DNA of 50,444 bases from Pseudonocardiaceae bacterium (GTDB lineage: Bacteria > Actinomycetota > Actinomycetes > Mycobacteriales > Pseudonocardiaceae): the NCBI GenBank assembly GCA_009379845.1, contig WHSZ01000043.1, positions 1 to 50,444 on the forward strand. The letters run 5' to 3'. The position numbers were made by a program, and so were the translations under genes. Every line of letters begins with the position of its first letter. The stretch's first letter is position 1. Shown here in pieces: positions 33,001 through 41,989 of the stretch. Below the pieces are notes generated by a model. The model was not told where the DNA came from and did no database searches. It was given only the letters and a program-made list of their open reading frames with translations.

Positions 33001-34362
33001 TCACAGAACCCGACCGGGGTTGAGGATGCCGTGCGGGTCGAGCGCGTACTTGATCTGCTGGTGCGACCACAGTGCGGCCTCGTCGAGCTCGCGGGCCAGC
33101 CAGTGCCGCTTGAGGGTGCCGACGCCGTGCTCGCCGGTGATCGTGCCGCCGAGCTCCAGCCCCAGCGCCATGATCGCGTCGAACGCGCGCTGCGCCGATG
33201 CCACCTGCCGCTCGTCGTTGGCGTCGAAGGCGACATTCGGGTGAATGTTCCCGTCCCCGGCGTGGCCGACACAGGAGATCAGCACGTCGTGCTCGTTGGC
33301 GATCTTTTCGATGCCGCGGACCAGTTCGGCGAGCCGGCGCCTCGGCACACAGATGTCGTCGATAAGGCTGGGGCCCTGTTTTTCCATCGCGACACCGGCC
33401 AGGCGACGGGCGTGCATCAGCAGGTCGCCCTCGGCCGGATCTTCCGCGACGATCACCTCGGTCGCCGCGCTGTCCTTCGCCGCGCGTTCGAACGCTTCCA
33501 GCTCGCCTGACGCGGCCGCGGTGTCCGACTGGGCGATCAGCATCGCGCCGGTGCCGTCCGGGAAACCCAGTTCGGTCAACTCGCCGACCGCCCGGATGCT
33601 GGCGGCGTCCATGAACTCCAGCACGGACGGCTTGAATCCCTCGCTGAGATACCGCGCCACCGCGCGGCAGGCGTCCTCGGCGCTGCTGAAGAACCCGACG
33701 GCGGTGAGCGGGCGCATCCGTGCCGGGCGCAGCGCGAGGGTGATCTCGGTGGCGATGCCGAGAGTGCCCTCCGAGCCGACGAACAGGCGGGTCAGGTCGT
33801 AGCCCGCGACCCCCTTCGCGGTACGCCGCCCGGTGCGCATCACCCGGCCGTCCGCGAGCACCACCGAGAGTCCACGGACGAAATCGGCCGTGGTGCCGTA
33901 CTTCACGCAGCACATGCCGCCCGCGCCGGTGGCGACGTTGCCGCCGATCGTGGAGATGTCCTTGGAACCCGGGTCCGGCGGGTAGTACAGGCCCCGCTCG
34001 GCGACCGCGTTCGCCAGGTCTCCGTTGATCACCCCTGGTTCGACCACCGCGATCTGCTCCTCGGCGTCGATCTCCAGGATGCGGTTCATCTTCTCCAGGT
34101 TCAGCAGCACGCAGCCGTCGATGGCGTTGGCCCCACCGGACAACCCGGTCCGGGTGCCCTGCGGCACCACCGGCACCCGGTGCTCGGATGCCCACCGCAG
34201 CGTCGCGACGACGTCGTCGGTGGCGCGGGCCCGCACCAGCGCCCGCGGCTCGCCTGCCGGGCAGAACGTGGCCTTGTCGTGGCTGTAGGCCGCCAGCACG
34301 TCGGCGTCGTCGGTGCCAACGCCGGCGGGCAGTATGTCCAGCAGCGACCGTGCTCCCGTCAT
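33001..34362 (-). CDS. FAD-linked oxidoreductase, GlcD / D-lactate dehydrogenase type
   Basis: 453 residues. The FAD_binding_4 domain (about 40-220) shows VPVVPQGTRTGLSGGANA, PPDPGSKDISTIGGNVATGAGG and VGSEGTLGIATEITLAL. The C-terminal cap domain includes the metal/substrate site in HAGDGNIHPNVAF and GTITGEHGVGTLKRHWL. These fit glycolate, D-lactate or D-2-hydroxyglutarate oxidising enzymes. It is followed by the GltS-type carrier in the same direction. Confidence 0.88.
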   Translation of the reverse strand: MTGARSLLDILPAGVGTDDADVLAAYSHDKATFCPAGEPRALVRARATDDVVATLRWASEHRVPVVPQGTRTGLSGGANAIDGCVLLNLEKMNRILEIDAEEQIAVVEPGVINGDLANAVAERGLYYPPDPGSKDISTIGGNVATGAGGMCCVKYGTTADFVRGLSVVLADGRVMRTGRRTAKGVAGYDLTRLFVGSEGTLGIATEITLALRPARMRPLTAVGFFSSAEDACRAVARYLSEGFKPSVLEFMDAASIRAVGELTELGFPDGTGAMLIAQSDTAAASGELEAFERAAKDSAATEVIVAEDPAEGDLLMHARRLAGVAMEKQGPSLIDDICVPRRRLAELVRGIEKIANEHDVLISCVGHAGDGNIHPNVAFDANDERQVASAQRAFDAIMALGLELGGTITGEHGVGTLKRHWLARELDEAALWSHQQIKYALDPHGILNPGRVL

Positions 34363-34444
34363 GTCTCCATCATCGTCATATTCCGCGCCAGGTAGCCAGA
34401 CCCCTCGGCACCCGCATCGCTAGAATAACGGCGTCATAAATGCG

Positions 34445-34537
34445 TTAGGTGGACACAACGCCGACGTTGTCGGACACCCGGAGGCACTCGCCGATCCAGC
34501 CGCCGATCGCGGTGACCAGCGCGAGCACGATCAGCAC
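34445..34537 (-). CDS. possible 30-residue hydrophobic peptide
   Basis: After the ureC stop, one frame encodes VLIVLALVTAIGGWIGECL plus a short tail to a TAA. It could be a tiny single-helix membrane protein or the end of a lost transporter. The GGAGG nearby is 19 bp from the GTG, too far to support it well. The rest of the 200-bp gap (34363-34560) shows nothing else. Confidence 0.2.
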   Translation of the reverse strand: MLIVLALVTAIGGWIGECLRVSDNVGVVST

Positions 34538-34560
34538 GCAGGCGACCGACCACGAACCTC

Positions 34561-36252
34561 CTAGGCGAGGTGGTGTTGGCGGGTCAGCGGGAGGGTGGCC
34601 GCGTGATGGATCGGGATTTCCCGGCCGTCGACCACGATCGGACCCGGTTCCAGCGGGACCTCGACGCGCGGGGTGGCGGTGTTGCGCCGCATGTCCGCCC
34701 TCGAAAGGCCACGGCTGCCGCGGACGGCGACGTACCGAGGTCCGGCCGGCAGCGCGGCGCACGCCTCCGCGTCCGCGAGGCATTCCGCGGAGACGAACAC
34801 GCTGGACAGCCTGCGCGGCGCGGAACCGAGACCGCCGAAGAACGGGCGCATCACGCGCGGCTGGGTGAGCCGGGTGGAGCCGGAACCGGAGCCGCTTGCG
34901 CCCCACGCCACGAAACCGGATTTGATCACGAGCTCGGGCTGCGCGCCGAACCACGCCGGGTGCCAGAGCACGATGTCGGCCAGCTTGCCGGGACTCACCG
35001 AGCCGACCTCGTGCGCCATGCCGTGCGCGATCGCCGGGTTGAGCGTGATCTTGCTGAGGTAACGCAGCACCCGCTCGTTGTTCGGATGCTCGAGGCCGGT
35101 CTCGCCTGCCAGCGACGCGCGCACGTGCGCGAGCTGCCAGGTCCGCCGTGCCGTCTCGGCGATCCGCCCCATGCCCATCGAGTCCGAGTTCACGATGCTG
35201 ATCGCCCCGGTGTCGTGCAGCTCGTTCTCCGCGGCGATACCGTGTTCCCGCACCCTGGTTCGCGCGATCTCCACATCACTGTCCACCATGGAATGTCCCT
35301 TGTGGACTGTCATGGTCATGGGGAACAGCTCGGCCACGGTGGCGGGCGTGAGCGGGAGGGTCGGGGTGGTGGACGAGGTCAGCACGTGCGGGTGGGTGAT
35401 CACCTCGAGCAGGTCCGGCGGGCCACCGCCACCCTCGACGTGATACGCGTGCACGGTGCGGCCCGCGGTGGCGGCCAGGGTGTCGGCGAGAAAGCCGGAT
35501 TCGTTCAACGTGTCGGTGTGCAGCGCGACGGGCAGATCGACTTGCTCGGCCACGGCAAGGCAGGTGTCCACGATCCGGGGTGTCGCGCCCCAATCCTCGT
35601 GGATCTTGAAGCCGCCCGCGCCTGCCAGCACCGCCCGATCGAGCAGCTCGGTGGACGACGTGGAGCCGCGCGCGAGGAACGCCACGTTGATCGGCACATC
35701 CCGCCAGCCCTCGATGAGGGTGTGCAGGTTGCGCGCCGGGTTCGCGCCGACGTCCCACACTCCGCCAATGCCCATCCCGACCAGCGAGGTGACCCCGGCG
35801 GACAGCGCGGCCGGTACCACCTCAGGGCTGGAAAGGTGCACGTGTGAGTCGACGACGCCGGGCGTGGCGATCAGCCCGTCACCGGTGATCATCGCGGTGT
35901 GCGAGTCGACGACCAGCTCCACACCATCGGCCATGTCGGGGTTTCCGGCCCTGCCGACCCCGACGATTCTGCCGTCCGCGATGCCGATGTTGGTCTTGCG
36001 GACGCCAAGCTCGGGGTCGAGCAGCAGCACGCCGAGAATCACCATGTCCAGCGCGCTGTCCCGGCCGGCGCGCGGCGCGACGAGCAGCCCGTCCCGCGCG
36101 GTCTTGCCGCAGCCGCCGAGCACCTCCTGGCCGGGCTCGGTGTCGTCGGCGTCCACCTCGACCCACAGATCGGTGTCAGCCAGCCTTACCCGATCGCCTG
36201 CCGTCGGCCCGTACACCGCGGTGTAGCGCTCCCGGCTCATCCGGTTGCTCAT
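34561..36252 (-). CDS. ureC: urease alpha subunit, atypical form
   Basis: 563 residues. All nickel-site residues of urease can be placed: His137 and His139 (DSHVHL), the carbamylated Lys216 and His218 (GGFKIHEDWG), His245 (ALHTDTLNESGF), His271 (YHVEGGGG) and Asp357 (NSDSMGMGR). The flap His317 is kept, but the usual Cys before it is Val (TVHKGH instead of VCHHL), and the GGGHAPD segment is GGGPPDL. The start overlaps the gamma/beta gene by ATGA. No ureD, E, F or G is in the window, so maturation depends on distant genes, or the enzyme is not a standard urease. Confidence 0.82.
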   Translation of the reverse strand: MSNRMSRERYTAVYGPTAGDRVRLADTDLWVEVDADDTEPGQEVLGGCGKTARDGLLVAPRAGRDSALDMVILGVLLLDPELGVRKTNIGIADGRIVGVGRAGNPDMADGVELVVDSHTAMITGDGLIATPGVVDSHVHLSSPEVVPAALSAGVTSLVGMGIGGVWDVGANPARNLHTLIEGWRDVPINVAFLARGSTSSTELLDRAVLAGAGGFKIHEDWGATPRIVDTCLAVAEQVDLPVALHTDTLNESGFLADTLAATAGRTVHAYHVEGGGGPPDLLEVITHPHVLTSSTTPTLPLTPATVAELFPMTMTVHKGHSMVDSDVEIARTRVREHGIAAENELHDTGAISIVNSDSMGMGRIAETARRTWQLAHVRASLAGETGLEHPNNERVLRYLSKITLNPAIAHGMAHEVGSVSPGKLADIVLWHPAWFGAQPELVIKSGFVAWGASGSGSGSTRLTQPRVMRPFFGGLGSAPRRLSSVFVSAECLADAEACAALPAGPRYVAVRGSRGLSRADMRRNTATPRVEVPLEPGPIVVDGREIPIHHAATLPLTRQHHLA

Positions 36253-36821
36253 GGATCGCCTCCGGTTTCCACCACGGTGACCGTCCGCTGCTCGCCCGGC
36301 GGGAAGTTCAGCGCCGTGCCGGCCGGGATGTCCAGCCGGTAGCGGGCGGCTTCGGCGGCGCCCAGCTCCACCTCGAGCGCCGCGTTGACCTGGTCGAGCG
36401 GGAAGTGTGAGGACAGCCAGATCTGCCGCCGGCCGGTGTTGCGCACCCGGATCTCGCGGCGCGGATGATCCGGCGCGAGCTCGATGTCCCCGGAACCAGA
36501 GACCACCGCGGTGCCTGGCGAACCGAACGGCGCCTCCACGTGCACGAGGCTGCTGCCGTGCGGGAAGAGCGCCTCGACCTCGATCCGAGGCACCGCGGTC
36601 GGCACGTCGGGCAGCAGCTCGTCCGGGCCGACCACCCGCCGCGCGGCCGCGATCACCTCGTCCAGCGGCACCCCGTCCCACGCCATCTCCAGGATCTCGT
36701 CGCAGACGAGCGCGGTCGCCTCGGTCGCGCCGAGTAGCGCGCCGCGGGCCCGCCGCTTGCGAGCCAGCTCGGCCGCCGCGAACAGCGTCAGGCGCTCCTG
36801 CTCACGCGGGGTGATGTGCAT
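36249..36821 (-). CDS. ureAB: fused urease gamma/beta subunit
   Basis: 190 residues. The gamma part (1 to about 100) starts MHITPREQERLTLFAAAELARKRRARG and ends LLPDVPTAVP. The beta part follows with ALFPHGSSLVHVEAPFG, REIRVRNTGRRQIWLSSHFPLDQVN and RYRLDIPAGTALNFPPGEQRTV. Gamma-beta fusion occurs in Helicobacter and in second urease loci of actinomycetes. It is translationally coupled to ureC by ATGA. Confidence 0.88.
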   Translation of the reverse strand: MHITPREQERLTLFAAAELARKRRARGALLGATEATALVCDEILEMAWDGVPLDEVIAAARRVVGPDELLPDVPTAVPRIEVEALFPHGSSLVHVEAPFGSPGTAVVSGSGDIELAPDHPRREIRVRNTGRRQIWLSSHFPLDQVNAALEVELGAAEAARYRLDIPAGTALNFPPGEQRTVTVVETGGDP

Positions 36822-36888
36822 GCGGGCTCCGGTCCGTCGCAGATCCGAAGGCTCTACCCTGTCGGTGAGCGATGGCCTAGCACAATGG

Positions 36889-37935
36889 TCAGGGGCGGCT
36901 GGACGAAAAGTACTCGGCGGCGACTCGAAGTACCCGGTCGTTGCTTGCCGGATCGCCGATGGTGATACGCACGCCCTCGCCGGGGTACGGCCGCACGATC
37001 AGACCCTCCCCGCCACAGGCCGTGGCGAACTCCACGGTCTGCTCGCCGAGTGGCAACCACAGGAAGTTGGCCTCGCTGCCCGGAACCGGGCAACCAATAT
37101 CGCGCAATCCGTTGAGCACCCGCCTGCGCTCCTCGACCAGCGCCTCGACCCGGTCGAGGAGTTCGGATTCCGCGTGCAGTGACGCGATGGCCGCGGCTTG
37201 CGCGAGCGCGGTAACGCCGAACGGCACCGTGTAGGAGCCCATCGCCGCGGCGATCGATTCATGCGCGATGGCGAAGCCGACCCGGAGCCCGGCAAGCCCA
37301 TAAGCCTTGGAGAAGGTGCGCAGCACGACCAAGTTGGGATAGTCCCCGTACAGCTCGACCCCGTCCGGCGTATCCGGGTCGCGGACGAATTCCCGATACG
37401 CCTCGTCGAGCACCACGGGGACGTCGGGCGGTACCCGATCGAGGAACCGCCGCAGCGCGGTGCGCCGCAGCACGGTACCGGTCGGGTTGTTGGGGTTGCA
37501 GACGAACACCAGCCGGGTGTGGTTGGTGATCGCGCCGGCCATCGCGTCCAGGTCGTGCACCTCGGGGTGCGCCAGCGGCACCGGCACCGAGCGCGCACCG
37601 GCGATCTGGGTGATGATCGGGTATCCCTCGAAGGAACGCCAGGCGTAGACGACTTCCTCGCCCGCGGACGCCCTGGCCCGCAGCAACTGTTGCACCACAC
37701 CGATCGATCCTGGGCCGACGACGATGTGCTCGGCCGGCACGTGGAACCGCTCGGCCAGCCGGGCGGTCAGCTCGGCGCAGGACGGGTCCGGGTACCGGTT
37801 CAGCCGGCCCGACTCGGCGCGTACCGCCCGCCGCACCGATCGCAACGGGCGGTACGGGTTCTCGTTGGTGGACAGTGCGTAGCTGACCGGGCAGGCGGGA
37901 GTCCGGGTGTCCGGCTTGGTGATCGGCGCGCTCAC
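36889..37935 (-). CDS. histidinol-phosphate / aromatic aminotransferase (HisC/Pat-like)
   Basis: 348 residues. [20 protein letters not shown] starts the fold; [12 protein letters not shown] and [22 protein letters not shown] and the PLP-Lys motif [16 protein letters not shown] follow, and [15 protein letters not shown] lies near the end. This matches HisC and the aromatic Pat enzymes of actinobacteria. It is outside a his operon and next to a cupin gene (12 bp) and urease genes, so a specialised amino-acid transamination is more likely than histidine synthesis. Confidence 0.85.
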   Translation of the reverse strand: MSAPITKPDTRTPACPVSYALSTNENPYRPLRSVRRAVRAESGRLNRYPDPSCAELTARLAERFHVPAEHIVVGPGSIGVVQQLLRARASAGEEVVYAWRSFEGYPIITQIAGARSVPVPLAHPEVHDLDAMAGAITNHTRLVFVCNPNNPTGTVLRRTALRRFLDRVPPDVPVVLDEAYREFVRDPDTPDGVELYGDYPNLVVLRTFSKAYGLAGLRVGFAIAHESIAAAMGSYTVPFGVTALAQAAAIASLHAESELLDRVEALVEERRRVLNGLRDIGCPVPGSEANFLWLPLGEQTVEFATACGGEGLIVRPYPGEGVRITIGDPASNDRVLRVAAEYFSSSRP

Positions 37936-37947
37936 CCGCGTCGCCCG

Positions 37948-38379
37948 CTACTGGTCCGGCTCGTCGAGCAGGACCACGCTTTCCTGCTCGTTCGGGTCGG
38001 TCCGGACGACGACGGCTACCAGTGGTTCGGTCTCGCTGCGGTTGGCGGTCTGGTGTGGCACGCCGGCCGGGACGTAGATGAAATCGCCGCCCTCGGCGAT
38101 CAGCTCCTTGCGTAATCCCTTGCCGTACCGGCATTTGGCATGACCGGAGATGATGTACACCGCTGATTCGTGGTTCTCGTGCAGGTGCGGGCGATGTGTT
38201 GAACCGGGTTGAACGGTGGCCACGTGTAGGCACAGAGCCTGGGAACCGGCAGACTCCCGTGAGATACCGGCGAAGAAGATGTGCCCCTGCTTTCCTTCAT
38301 ACGTCTGGTCGGTGTGCACAAGCACCAGGTCGTCCCGGTTCACCGGTTCCTGACGTGACTCATTGAGCTTGGCGTCCAT
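37948..38379 (-). CDS. cupin-domain protein
   Basis: 143 residues, one cupin barrel: PGSTHRPHLHENHESAVYIISGHAKCRYG is cupin motif 1 (His, His, Glu), and GDFIYVPAGVPHQTANRS is motif 2 (His). The metal site is complete. AAGGAGACTTGTC precedes the ATG at 38379. It is co-directional with the aminotransferase and may act on the same pathway. Metal and substrate unknown. Confidence 0.8.
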   Translation of the reverse strand: MDAKLNESRQEPVNRDDLVLVHTDQTYEGKQGHIFFAGISRESAGSQALCLHVATVQPGSTHRPHLHENHESAVYIISGHAKCRYGKGLRKELIAEGGDFIYVPAGVPHQTANRSETEPLVAVVVRTDPNEQESVVLLDEPDQ

Positions 38380-38688
38380 GACAAGTCTCCTTGGCACCGT
38401 TGGTTCCGCCGGACCAGCCAACAGAAACCGTGACGATTGGCCGGAGGCGCGTGCGTCGGGTGGCAACGCGCTCCGCTGATCTCATGGGCAGGCACCGACG
38501 TCAACGAAGAAGGATCCCATGTGCGACCGGGAAAGTCCGCAATGGACGCAGGGGGCTAATTCGGGCGGGTTGGTTGGCGATTCCCCGGCCACGCCGCCTG
38601 TTGGATGGTAAGAATCCGCTTCATGACAGGCTACTTACCGGCGCCCCGTTTCGGCCGCTGCGCTCGCTGCTGAACGCATTCGCCTTGA
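38380..38688. other. intergenic region between idi and the cupin gene, no gene seen
   Basis: 309 bp, both flanking genes on the minus strand. It should contain the cupin promoter and the end of the encapsulin-terpene transcript. A plus-strand frame is open across it but is Arg-rich without a domain. No convincing hairpin was found. Confidence 0.5.
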
Positions 38689-39306
38689 TCATTTGGTGTC
38701 TGGTGTGGTTTTGGTCGGGTTCCTGGCCGCGGGTGGTAGCTCGTTGCGGCTGGCGACGCGCCAGTCGGGTGGGCTGGGCCCGAGCCGGCTGAGGGCGGCG
38801 ATCTGCTGGTGGCACCAGGGCGAGATGGTCAGTTCGCCATTGAGGACGGTGGTGACGAAGGTGTCCCATGGCACCCACCTGGTGTCGGAGACCTCGGATG
38901 GTTCCGGTACTGGCTGGTCGTCGGACCATACTCGGTATACGGGGCATACCTCGTGCTCAATGATCCCATTCGACATCTGCGCGCGGTAGCGGAACGTGGG
39001 CAGCACGGGGTCGATCGCGGTGTGTGATAGCCCGAGCTCGTCCCGCAGCCGCCGGGCAACGGCCTGCGGGAGCTCCTCGTCCGGCAGCGGGTGCCCGCAG
39101 CAGCTGTTGGTCCACGCGTTGGGCCAGGTCCTCTTGGTGGAGGCGCGGCGGGTGAGCAGGAATTCGCCGCGTGAGTTGAATACGTAGGCGGAGAATGCCA
39201 GGTGCAGCGGCGTGTCGCGGTGGTGGACTGTCGCCTTGTCCGCCGTACCGATCCGGTTTCCGTCGTCGTCTACCAGAACAACCTGTTCCCTGGTCATACC
39301 CGTCAT
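38689..39306 (-). CDS. idi: isopentenyl-diphosphate delta-isomerase, type 1
   Basis: 205 residues, Nudix-fold type 1 IDI. TWPNAWTNSCCGHP holds the catalytic Cys (69/70) and metal His, ARRLRDELGL is the Nudix-like helix, and IIEHEVCPVYR holds the catalytic Glu (about 117-119). It interconverts IPP and DMAPP, the two units of geranyl diphosphate. The start overlaps the methyltransferase stop by ATGA. A short extra tail (PPAARNPTKTTPDTK) is not part of the fold. It is the last gene of the encapsulin operon. Confidence 0.93.
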   Translation of the reverse strand: MTGMTREQVVLVDDDGNRIGTADKATVHHRDTPLHLAFSAYVFNSRGEFLLTRRASTKRTWPNAWTNSCCGHPLPDEELPQAVARRLRDELGLSHTAIDPVLPTFRYRAQMSNGIIEHEVCPVYRVWSDDQPVPEPSEVSDTRWVPWDTFVTTVLNGELTISPWCHQQIAALSRLGPSPPDWRVASRNELPPAARNPTKTTPDTK

Positions 39307-40157
39307 ACCCGATCCGCCGCGATGAGCAGGTAGTGGAAGCTACCCTCGCGATAGGCGGTGAGGAATGCCTCCTCGATCCCGGTCGCCACGGGCGACTGCG
39401 CGCGCAGCTCCCAGTACGGGATGGTGGCGGTTGTCAGGTCGATGACGTTGATGGGCACCAGGTTGTTCGCGGCAAGCGCCTTGAAGTAGTGGCTGCGGGG
39501 GTGGATGTTGCACGTGTAGTGCTCGTCGATGCGGCTGACGGCCTTGGTCCGCCCGCCGGTGACGTCGTGCGAGCAACCAGTGATGCACACGTAGCGACCC
39601 CCGTGTGCCAGCAGCCGAGCGAACTCGGCGAACAATTCGAACAGGTCAACGTACATGGTGCTCTCGTTCGTCCAGAGTCCCCGCATGGACCCCGCCTCGA
39701 AGCCGCTGTCGAGCATATTGCGGTAGTGAAACCGCACCGCGTCGTCGATGCCGCGCCGCTCTGCTTGGTCGTTGGCGAACGCGACCTGTGCCTCCGAGAT
39801 CGTCACCCCGTCCACCTGGCAGCCGAACCGGGAATGCGCTATCACGCTGGTGCCGCCACGCCCTGACCCGGCGTCGAGCAGACGGGCCGACGGGCCGATG
39901 TCACCGACGTGGTCGAGCAGGAAGTCCGCCTGCGCGGTCTCCAGCCTGTGCATCTCCTCGATGATCGTGTCGTCGCGGGCAGGGGCGGGCGCGTCGAGCA
40001 CGCGCGGGTCGTAGTCGCCGATGCCGTAGTGGTGGTGGTAGAGGCCGTCGATCTCGCCAAGCCGCAGGTTCACCGGATCGCGCTCGTAGTCCCAGTACTC
40101 GGCGACGGCTTTCTGGTAGTCCGTGCGCAGGACCGGTGCCGTGGTCGAGCTGGTCAT
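39303..40157 (-). CDS. geranyl diphosphate 2-C-methyltransferase
   Basis: 284 residues. LRTDYQKAVAEYWDYERDPVNLRLGEIDGLYHHHYGIG and the SAM motif LLDAGSGRGGTS (about 93-104) match the methyltransferase of 2-methylisoborneol clusters. GVTISEAQVAFAN and LWTNESTMYVDLFELFAEFARLL are also typical. It methylates GPP at C2 to give 2-methyl-GPP, the substrate of the preceding synthase. The ATG at 40157 overlaps the synthase stop by ATGA. Confidence 0.93.
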   Translation of the reverse strand: MTSSTTAPVLRTDYQKAVAEYWDYERDPVNLRLGEIDGLYHHHYGIGDYDPRVLDAPAPARDDTIIEEMHRLETAQADFLLDHVGDIGPSARLLDAGSGRGGTSVIAHSRFGCQVDGVTISEAQVAFANDQAERRGIDDAVRFHYRNMLDSGFEAGSMRGLWTNESTMYVDLFELFAEFARLLAHGGRYVCITGCSHDVTGGRTKAVSRIDEHYTCNIHPRSHYFKALAANNLVPINVIDLTTATIPYWELRAQSPVATGIEEAFLTAYREGSFHYLLIAADRV

Positions 40158-41395
40158 GTGCGACTCCCTTCGGGTTGTGCCGTGCGGGCAGCGTGGCCCC
40201 GGTTGTCTGCTGTGGACGTCTCTTCGGTGTGGTAGCGGCGGGTGGTGGCGTGCCACTCGCGGCTACCACCAAGCCAGGCCCAGGTGTCGGCGAAGAACCG
40301 GCGCAGCGTCGGTGTGCCGACAGCGGATAGCGCGGCCGCCTCCGCGACGAACGCGCGCATCAACTCGTTGTGGATCTCGACGGTGCGTTTGATCGCCTCG
40401 CGCTGGCCGCACATCTCCTCCTGCGCGATCACCCGGGGCAGGTTGAAGTCGTTCTCCGACTCGAAATCGGCCGAGTGCAGGTCGTTGATCAGCACGTTGG
40501 CGTCCCCGGCCAACGTAAACGCCCGGCGCACCCTCGGGTGGTAGAACTCGGTCGGCGACAGCTCGTATCCGGCGACCGCGTCGATCAGGATCATCGGCGG
40601 CAGGTAGCTGTTCAGGTGACGCTGTACCAGGTACTCCCACACCGGCGGGGTGCGCCCGTTGGCGTGCCAATCTGCCTCCTGATTCCACGCGACGTAGAGG
40701 ATCGACATCTGGTGCTGGAACCGCGCCATCTGCGTCACCGAGGTGTAGCGCGCGAGGTGTTTCATGGCGCTGCGGAACGCGGTCGCGATTGGCTCGTCGG
40801 TGCGGTACTGCTCCAGCTGAGGTGCGTACGCCGCTGCCAGCGGGGCCGGGTCGACAACGGCGAGCAGCTTGGCCAGCCGCGAGCCGACAATGGCGGGATC
40901 GGCGCCTAGCTCGACCTCGTCGATGTAGTAGTCGTCGGTCGCCCACTCCGCGACGACGCACTTCGCCGCGGCCAGTAGCCGGTCCGGGTCCTCAGTCGCG
41001 GGGTGGGTGAGCGTGATCAGCCTCCCGAACTCGCACTGGGCGAGCCGGTCGAGCCGCCCCGAGTAGATCCCGACCTGCTCGGCCCACTCGACCAGCCGGC
41101 CGTCCACATCCTTGGCAAGCGCTGGGTCGTCGCGAAGCGGGCCGGGGCAGAACAGCGCCGGGATCTCGTCGTCCGCTGAATCCTGGATAGGCTCGCGCGG
41201 CGCGAGATCGGCAGGTGAATGCGGAAAGCGGACGGCCCCGGTGCCGAGCCCGCTCACGAACCGACGCACGCTGCCTAGCGGCGGGTCCGTCACGCCGGCG
41301 GCTTCGATAAGCCGGGACAGGTCCGTTGGCGGCGCGCTGTCCATATTGGTCAGCAGGGACGTCGCCAGCTCTGTCAGCTCGTCGATACCGGACAT
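40154..41395 (-). CDS. 2-methylisoborneol synthase (terpene cyclase)
   Basis: 413 residues of class I terpene cyclase. The Asp-rich metal motif is DDYYIDE (154-160), the second metal triad NDLHSADFE (Asn304, Ser308, Glu312). FRSAMKHLARYTSVTQMARFQHQM and WEYLVQRHLNSYLPPMILIDAVAGYELSP are typical of 2-MIB synthases. The N-terminal 80 residues are variable, without the Pro-rich run of the Streptomyces enzyme; such segments are candidate encapsulin-targeting regions. AAAGGAGGC precedes the ATG. Product assignment follows from the neighbouring GPP methyltransferase. Confidence 0.93.
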   Translation of the reverse strand: MSGIDELTELATSLLTNMDSAPPTDLSRLIEAAGVTDPPLGSVRRFVSGLGTGAVRFPHSPADLAPREPIQDSADDEIPALFCPGPLRDDPALAKDVDGRLVEWAEQVGIYSGRLDRLAQCEFGRLITLTHPATEDPDRLLAAAKCVVAEWATDDYYIDEVELGADPAIVGSRLAKLLAVVDPAPLAAAYAPQLEQYRTDEPIATAFRSAMKHLARYTSVTQMARFQHQMSILYVAWNQEADWHANGRTPPVWEYLVQRHLNSYLPPMILIDAVAGYELSPTEFYHPRVRRAFTLAGDANVLINDLHSADFESENDFNLPRVIAQEEMCGQREAIKRTVEIHNELMRAFVAEAAALSAVGTPTLRRFFADTWAWLGGSREWHATTRRYHTEETSTADNRGHAARTAQPEGSRT

Positions 41396-41414
41396 CGATG
41401 CCTCCTTTCTGCGG

Positions 41415-41483
41415 TCAGTGATCGCGATAGACGAGCTCGGCCAGCGCCATCAGTTCGGCCTCGGCGGTCGTGTCCTCCTTCAT
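41415..41483 (-). CDS. 22-codon ORF between the shell and synthase genes
   Basis: It starts [18 protein letters not shown] and ends YRDH, stop TGA. Its ATG overlaps the stop of the split shell gene by ATGA, and it ends 19 bp before the synthase start, whose ribosome binding site lies in the gap. The peptide would form one acidic amphipathic helix. It may be a translated coupler, a cargo-tag-like peptide, or an accident. Not recognised. Confidence 0.4.
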   Translation of the reverse strand: MKEDTTAEAELMALAELVYRDH

Positions 41484-41986
41484 CGTCCGAGTTGGACGTT
41501 TTCGAGGACGCCGAGTGCGTCGGGGACAAGGACAGCGACGGAGTAGTAGCAGCTGACCAGATAGCGCGTGATGCCCTTCTCCGTGATGCCCATGAACCGC
41601 ACATTCAGACTCGGCTCGTACTCGTCCGGGATTCCTGGCTGGTGCAGCCCGATGACGCCGGAGTCGTCGACCCCGGTGCGCATGCACAGGATCGACGTGG
41701 TGCCGCGCGAGCTGATTGGAATCTTGTTGCTGGGAAAGATGGGCACGTTGCGCCACGTCATCACCGGGGTGCCGTCGATGTCGATGGTCGCCGGATAGAT
41801 CCCACGCCGGTTGCACTCCCTGCCGAACGCCGCAAGGGCGCGCGGGTGAGCCAGGAACAGGCGGGACTTCCGGCGGCGGCCGAGCAGAGCGTCCATGTCG
41901 TCCGGCGTCGGCGGGCCCGTGCGGGTCTGCACCCGTTGCCGCAGGTCGACGTTGTACAGCAAGCCGAAGTCGCGGTTGTTGAGCAT
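41480..41986 (-). CDS. Family 2B encapsulin shell protein 2, C-terminal part (split gene)
   Basis: 168 residues equivalent to residues 304-471 of shell protein 1: [35 protein letters not shown], then [58 protein letters not shown] and a final [19 protein letters not shown]. It begins at an ATG two codons after the TAA ending the N-terminal part, in the same frame, with no clear Shine-Dalgarno of its own. All conserved HK97-domain segments are intact, which argues against long decay. Confidence 0.85.
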   Translation of the reverse strand: MLNNRDFGLLYNVDLRQRVQTRTGPPTPDDMDALLGRRRKSRLFLAHPRALAAFGRECNRRGIYPATIDIDGTPVMTWRNVPIFPSNKIPISSRGTTSILCMRTGVDDSGVIGLHQPGIPDEYEPSLNVRFMGITEKGITRYLVSCYYSVAVLVPDALGVLENVQLGR

Positions 41987-41989
41987 CTC

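Noticed and set aside
38391..38792. Plus-strand ORF across the idi/cupin gap
   Set aside because: Arg/Trp-rich composition, overlaps the idi 3' end, no domain.
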